From Candidatus Woesearchaeota archaeon (GTDB lineage Archaea > Nanobdellota > Nanobdellia > Woesearchaeales > UBA525): a DNA stretch of 8,361 nt. The notes beneath the pieces were generated by a model that saw nothing but the letters and a program-made list of their open reading frames with translations, ran no database searches and was not told where the DNA came from. Position 1 is the stretch's first letter; each line of letters starts with the position of its first letter. Positions 6,250 to 8,361 of this stretch are shown one piece after another. Location: assembly GCA_023252315.1 (NCBI GenBank), contig JAJPEB010000052.1, forward strand, positions 1 through 8,361, written 5' to 3'. Position numbers and translations under genes: made by a program.

Positions 6250-7088
6250 GCAGGCTCGGCGTGCACCTGGGCCTCGGCGAGGGGTACGACAAGGCGCTCG
6301 CGCACGCGAAGGCGCTCGCATGCGCGACGGTCCAGATCTTCACGCACAGCCCGCGCAGCTTCCAGTTCAAGGAGATCGACGGGGCGAAGGTGGCGGCGCT
6401 GCGAGAGGGATGGAAGGCGCTCGGCATCTCGCCCGTCGTCTCGCACTGCTGCTACCTCATCAACCTCGGCTCGTCCGACAACAAGGCGTTCCACGGCTCG
6501 CTCGCGACGACGAGGAAGGAGCTCGAGTACGCGGCCGCGTTCGGCTGCCAGCATTTCGTGCTGCATGTGGGCAAGTACACGACGACGGACTGCGAGACGG
6601 GGATGCGCCAGGTCGCGCGCGGGATCGACAAGCTCGCGGACACGCTCAAGGCGACGGGAGTGACGCTGCTGCTCGAGACGGTCGCGGGGCAGGGGACGGA
6701 GATCGGCAAGACGTTCGAGGAGCTGGCCCAGCTCATCGCGATGGTCGGGGAGGAGGCGCGCGCGCATATCGGCGTGTGCGTCGACACGTGCCACATCTTC
6801 GCCGCAGGCTACGACCTCGCGAAGGCGGACGAGGTGGTGCGAAAGCTCGACGCGACGATCGGCATGGATCGCGTGAAGCTCATCCACGTGAACGACAGCA
6901 AGTTCGGGCTCGGCGAGCGCAAGGACAGGCACGAGCACGTCGGCCGCGGCATGATCGGCAAGGCGGCGCTGCGCGCGTTCCTCACGCATCCGAGGATCCG
7001 CGACCTGCCGATGGTCCTCGAGACACCCGTCGACGATGACGGCGACCAGGCGAGCGACATGGCCGCGCTGCGGGAGATCGTCGGATGA
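6246..7088 (+). CDS. nfo: Endonuclease IV (AP endonuclease, Nfo family)
   Basis: The 280-residue protein has the length of E. coli endonuclease IV, which cuts DNA 5' of abasic sites in base excision repair and works as a TIM barrel with three zinc ions. All nine zinc ligands can be placed by position: His67, His107, Glu144, Asp180, His183, His214, Asp227, His229 and Glu259, matching E. coli 69, 109, 145, 179, 182, 216, 229, 231 and 261. Supporting motifs are VCVDTCHIFAAGYD, IHVNDSK, RHEHVGRGMIG and LETPVDDD. The ATG overlaps the TGA of the preceding gene (ATGA), with no separate promoter or strong ribosome site, so expression is probably from the promoter at 5269. A non-coding spacer of 242 bases follows it. 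Active enzyme expected. Confidence 0.96.
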   Translation: MSRLGVHLGLGEGYDKALAHAKALACATVQIFTHSPRSFQFKEIDGAKVAALREGWKALGISPVVSHCCYLINLGSSDNKAFHGSLATTRKELEYAAAFGCQHFVLHVGKYTTTDCETGMRQVARGIDKLADTLKATGVTLLLETVAGQGTEIGKTFEELAQLIAMVGEEARAHIGVCVDTCHIFAAGYDLAKADEVVRKLDATIGMDRVKLIHVNDSKFGLGERKDRHEHVGRGMIGKAALRAFLTHPRIRDLPMVLETPVDDDGDQASDMAALREIVG

Positions 7089-7102
7089 CGGAGAAGACAC
7101 CA

Positions 7103-7118
7103 TTTTCCCGACGGAAAA
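7103..7118 (+). repeat. Short inverted repeat after endonuclease IV, with a weak promoter-like A-run
   Basis: TTTTCC and GGAAAA pair around a CGAC loop (six bp), starting 15 bases after the nfo stop. The A-run (GGAAAAAG, 7113-7120) lies 25-30 bases before the left foot of the structured element at 7148, so it could be a weak TATA-like box for that element. Alternatively the hairpin marks the operon's 3' end. Pairing is seen; both roles are inferred. Confidence 0.35.
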
Positions 7119-7147
7119 AGACATCAGCTTCACCTTCCCGCACACAG

Positions 7148-7295
7148 GGCGCCGCCTTGGAGTCTCGACAGGAGAGCCGCCGATTCGTTCGGAAACTCGG
7201 AGTTTCCGGCGCGCTGGAAACCCGAGGTTTCCATCGCTTGCAGGCGGCTCGACGTAAAACCACGCAACGGAGCGGGTTAGAGGCTCCGCGGCGCC
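7148..7295 (+). ncRNA. Candidate structured RNA or cis-regulatory element of unknown family
   Basis: Hand pairing gives a nested fold. The closing stem is 7148-7155 with 7288-7295 (8 bp), then a three-base bulge, then 7159-7166 with 7280-7287 (8 bp, one G-U). Inside it, 7174-7181 pairs with 7243-7250 (8 bp) and encloses hairpins 7191-7196/7202-7207 and 7216-7222/7226-7232. A further hairpin pairs 7258-7261 and 7263-7265 with 7272-7278 around an AACGGA loop. The stretch is more A/T-rich than the genes and its codons lack their GC-ending bias, so it is probably not coding. It does not resemble 5S rRNA, tRNA or SRP RNA, and lacks the conserved RNase P motifs I would expect. It could be an independent RNA, a leader of the gene at 7331, or a DNA element. 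The strand is assumed from the neighbouring genes. Confidence 0.45.
7191..7232 (+). repeat. Two tandem 17-nt palindromes, 25 nt apart
   Basis: The units at 7191-7207 and 7216-7232 match at 14 of 17 bases and are both palindromic: GGAAACTC/GAGTTTCC around one base, and GGAAACC/GGTTTCC around CGA. As DNA they could be a pair of operator half-turn sites for a dimeric protein. As RNA they give two hairpins, or one alternative hairpin formed from the inner arms (7202-7209 with 7214-7221). Confidence 0.7.
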
Positions 7296-7330
7296 AAGGA
7301 AAACACAACGCACATCCATCGCAATCATCG

Positions 7331-7669
7331 ATGAAGCCAGTCCCCCGCAGCCGCCTCGTGCGCATGCGCCTCGCGCTGCGCGCGAACTCCTACAAGCTCG
7401 CGCTCACGGGCGCGTTCGCGCTCATCGCGGCGATCGTCTTCGGCGCGACGCTCGCCCTCATGCGCAAGCCGTCGCGCGAGCTCGTCGTCCTCACCTGCGC
7501 GCTCGGCGCGCTCGCGGTCGTGTGGTTCTATGCGCGCGTGAGCTACTGGGAGATGCGCGGCGCGCATCCCGACCGCATCGTCGCGGGCGAGGAGATGCCT
7601 CCCGAGCCGGGGAAGCCAATCGCGCGCAAGGCGGCGCGAGTGCGCGCATCACGATCCCGGGCGAGATGA
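7331..7669 (+). CDS. Small two-helix membrane protein, unknown function
   Basis: The 112-residue protein has two hydrophobic helices (about 24-44 and 51-71) joined by a very short RKPSRE turn, a basic N-terminus (PRSRLVRMRLALR) and a basic Arg/Lys/Ala-rich C-terminal tail. The flanking charges suggest both ends lie in the cytoplasm. No family recognised. The frame is open upstream to an ATG at 7085 that overlaps the nfo stop, but the extra 82 codons are Ser/Arg-rich with poor codon bias and overlie the structured element, so ATG 7331 is preferred. The only promoter-like sequence is a weak A-run near 7298-7304, about 29 bases before the ATG, so read-through from the nfo operon is also possible. 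It converges with the acyltransferase gene, 13 bases between stops. Confidence 0.7.
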   Translation: MKPVPRSRLVRMRLALRANSYKLALTGAFALIAAIVFGATLALMRKPSRELVVLTCALGALAVVWFYARVSYWEMRGAHPDRIVAGEEMPPEPGKPIARKAARVRASRSRAR

Positions 7670-7682
7670 CGCGGGCAGCCGG

Positions 7683-8260
7683 TCATTCCCTCGCCGATGA
7701 GAGCTTGCGCGCAGCGAACCGCTTGCCGTCGACGAGAGCTTGCTGTGCAGGAAGGTCCTTGCGCACGAGCTCGTGGGGACCCACGACGCACCCTTCCCCG
7801 ACGCTCACACGGGGAAGGATCGAGGCGCGCACATAGAGCCGCGAGCGCTCGCCGATCGATGCGTCCATGCCTACGAACACGTACGGGGAGAGGAGCGCGC
7901 CGTTCCCTATCCTCGCCCCTGTCTCGAGCGTGCAGAACGGCCCGATCACGGCGAAGTCTCCGATGCGCGCGGGCGTTCCGATGAGCTTCGTCGTCGGATC
8001 TATCAGCGCGCCTGCGCCGAGCGCCGCGCTGGGGATCCCACGAGATCCTCGACGCCGTGCTCCTGCGCGATGCGTGCCAGGTCCTTGCGTGAGCCCAGGA
8101 TCCGGTATCCTTCAAGTTCCGCCCCCGCCTCCTTGCTCCCGTAGTCGCTGAGCAGCCCGACGATGCGGTACTCCCCACCGTACCCGCCGCGCCCATACTC
8201 ATGGAGGAAGAGCTGCGCGACGCTCCCCGCGCCATAGACGATAAGATTCTTTGTTCCCAC
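7683..8260 (-). pseudogene. PglD-like sugar O-/N-acyltransferase, interrupted by a frameshift
   Basis: Two reading frames join into one protein. The first (from GTG 8260) is the N-terminal nucleotide-binding-like domain of PglD-type acetyltransferases: KNLIVYGAGSVAQ, then YRIVGLLSDYG, GYRILGS and RKDL. It runs into a TGA at 8003. The second, ending at 7683, is a left-handed beta-helix of hexapeptide repeats (GDFAVIGPFCTLETGARIG onward), readable upstream as IPSAALGAGALIDPTTKLIG. The frames switch near 8031-8041, around GGGATCCC, and one added base would give 192 residues. That is shorter than the usual 205-220 or so, and the expected stretch between the domains is missing, so a deletion of 3n+1 bases is also possible. 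If intact it would acylate a nucleotide-sugar using acyl-CoA for surface glycans. Sequencing error cannot be excluded. GTG is chosen because a TATA-like box lies 26 bases upstream and no ATG fits. Confidence 0.75.
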
Positions 8261-8282
8261 GCTATAGGGACATCAATGTTCC

Positions 8283-8290
8283 TTTTAAAG
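8283..8290 (-). promoter_or_regulatory. TATA-like box of the acyltransferase gene, overlapping the upstream stop codon
   Basis: In gene sense this reads CTTTAAAA, centred about 26 bases before the GTG at 8260. It contains the TAA stop of the gene that enters from the right edge, so promoter and stop codon share bases. An otherwise normal promoter suggests that the damaged reading frame downstream is a recent lesion or an error. Confidence 0.6.
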
Positions 8291-8361
8291 CTTGCTCCCT
8301 TCGCCCTCGATCATCTTCAGGAACAGCCCGTGCACGCGCGCGTCGTCCGCGAGCTCGGGGT
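8285..8361 (-). CDS. C-terminal end of an unidentified protein (5' part outside window)
   Basis: The minus-strand frame is open from the right edge to a TAA at 8285-8287. The visible end is 24 residues, PELADDARVHGLFLKMIEGE then GSKL, amphipathic and helical. Nearly every codon ends in G or C, as in the window's confident genes, supporting real coding. It is too short to name a family. Its direction and closeness to a sugar acyltransferase suggest a glycan or nucleotide-sugar locus beyond the edge, but that is only context. Confidence 0.6.
   Translation of the reverse strand, partial: PELADDARVHGLFLKMIEGEGSKL

Noticed and set aside
7148..7295. The inverted-repeat element as an integron attC site or a MITE-like transposon.
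   Set aside because: No GTTRRRY/RYYYAAC core pair sits at the ends, and no flanking target duplication or transposase is visible.
7085..7330. An N-terminal extension of the small membrane protein starting at ATG 7085, overlapping the nfo stop as ATGA.
   Set aside because: The 82 extra codons have none of the GC-ending bias of the other genes, the product is a Ser/Arg/Thr-rich non-globular string, and the stretch overlies the strong inverted repeats. The operon-like overlap keeps it possible but less likely.

Overview
The window looks archaeal. It carries an RtcB tRNA ligase with its partner archease, a Dph1/Dph2-family (diphthamide) protein, a membrane-anchored winged-helix protein of the archaeal type, and short A/T-rich TATA-like boxes centred about 25-29 bases before nearly every start codon, with no clear ribosome binding sites. 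That spacing implies mostly leaderless transcripts. Coding sequence is very GC-rich with strongly GC-ending codons. A small-genome (DPANN-like) lineage would fit the compact layout and reduced proteins, but the lineage is a weak inference.

Layout, left to right: the 3' end of a surface/membrane winged-helix protein (+, 1-474); convergent to it, rtcB (-, 481-1905) preceded by archease (-, 1937-2356), each with its own TATA box; a divergent unknown gene (+, 2459-2965); a Dph2-like protein lacking the usual first domain (+, 3003-3668); another unknown gene (+, 3725-4288); a convergent iron-sulfur PD-(D/E)XK nuclease (-, 4385-5176); a divergent two-gene operon of an unknown helical protein (+, 5299-6249) overlapping by four bases with endonuclease IV (+, 6246-7088); a 242-base non-coding spacer holding a strongly self-complementary element (7148-7295); a small two-helix membrane protein (+, 7331-7669); a frame-disrupted PglD-like sugar acyltransferase (-, 7683-8260); and the 3' end of an unidentified gene (-, 8285-8361).

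Functional groups: RNA ligation/splicing repair (RtcB and archease), DNA repair (endonuclease IV, possibly the Fe-S nuclease), translation-factor modification (Dph2-like) and possibly surface glycan acylation at the right edge. Apart from the 5299/6246 pair, most genes seem to be transcribed alone.

The most promising unexplained signal is the 7148-7295 element. Hand pairing gives a two-part 16-bp closing stem, an internal 8-bp stem enclosing two near-identical 17-nt palindromes, and a further hairpin, in a stretch whose base use does not look coding. It is a candidate structured RNA or cis-regulatory element that I cannot match to a known family. Also notable are the truncated Dph2-like protein and two genes (nuclease and acyltransferase) that seem to lack internal segments, one of them with a frameshift. 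All pairings and family comparisons were made by eye and from memory.
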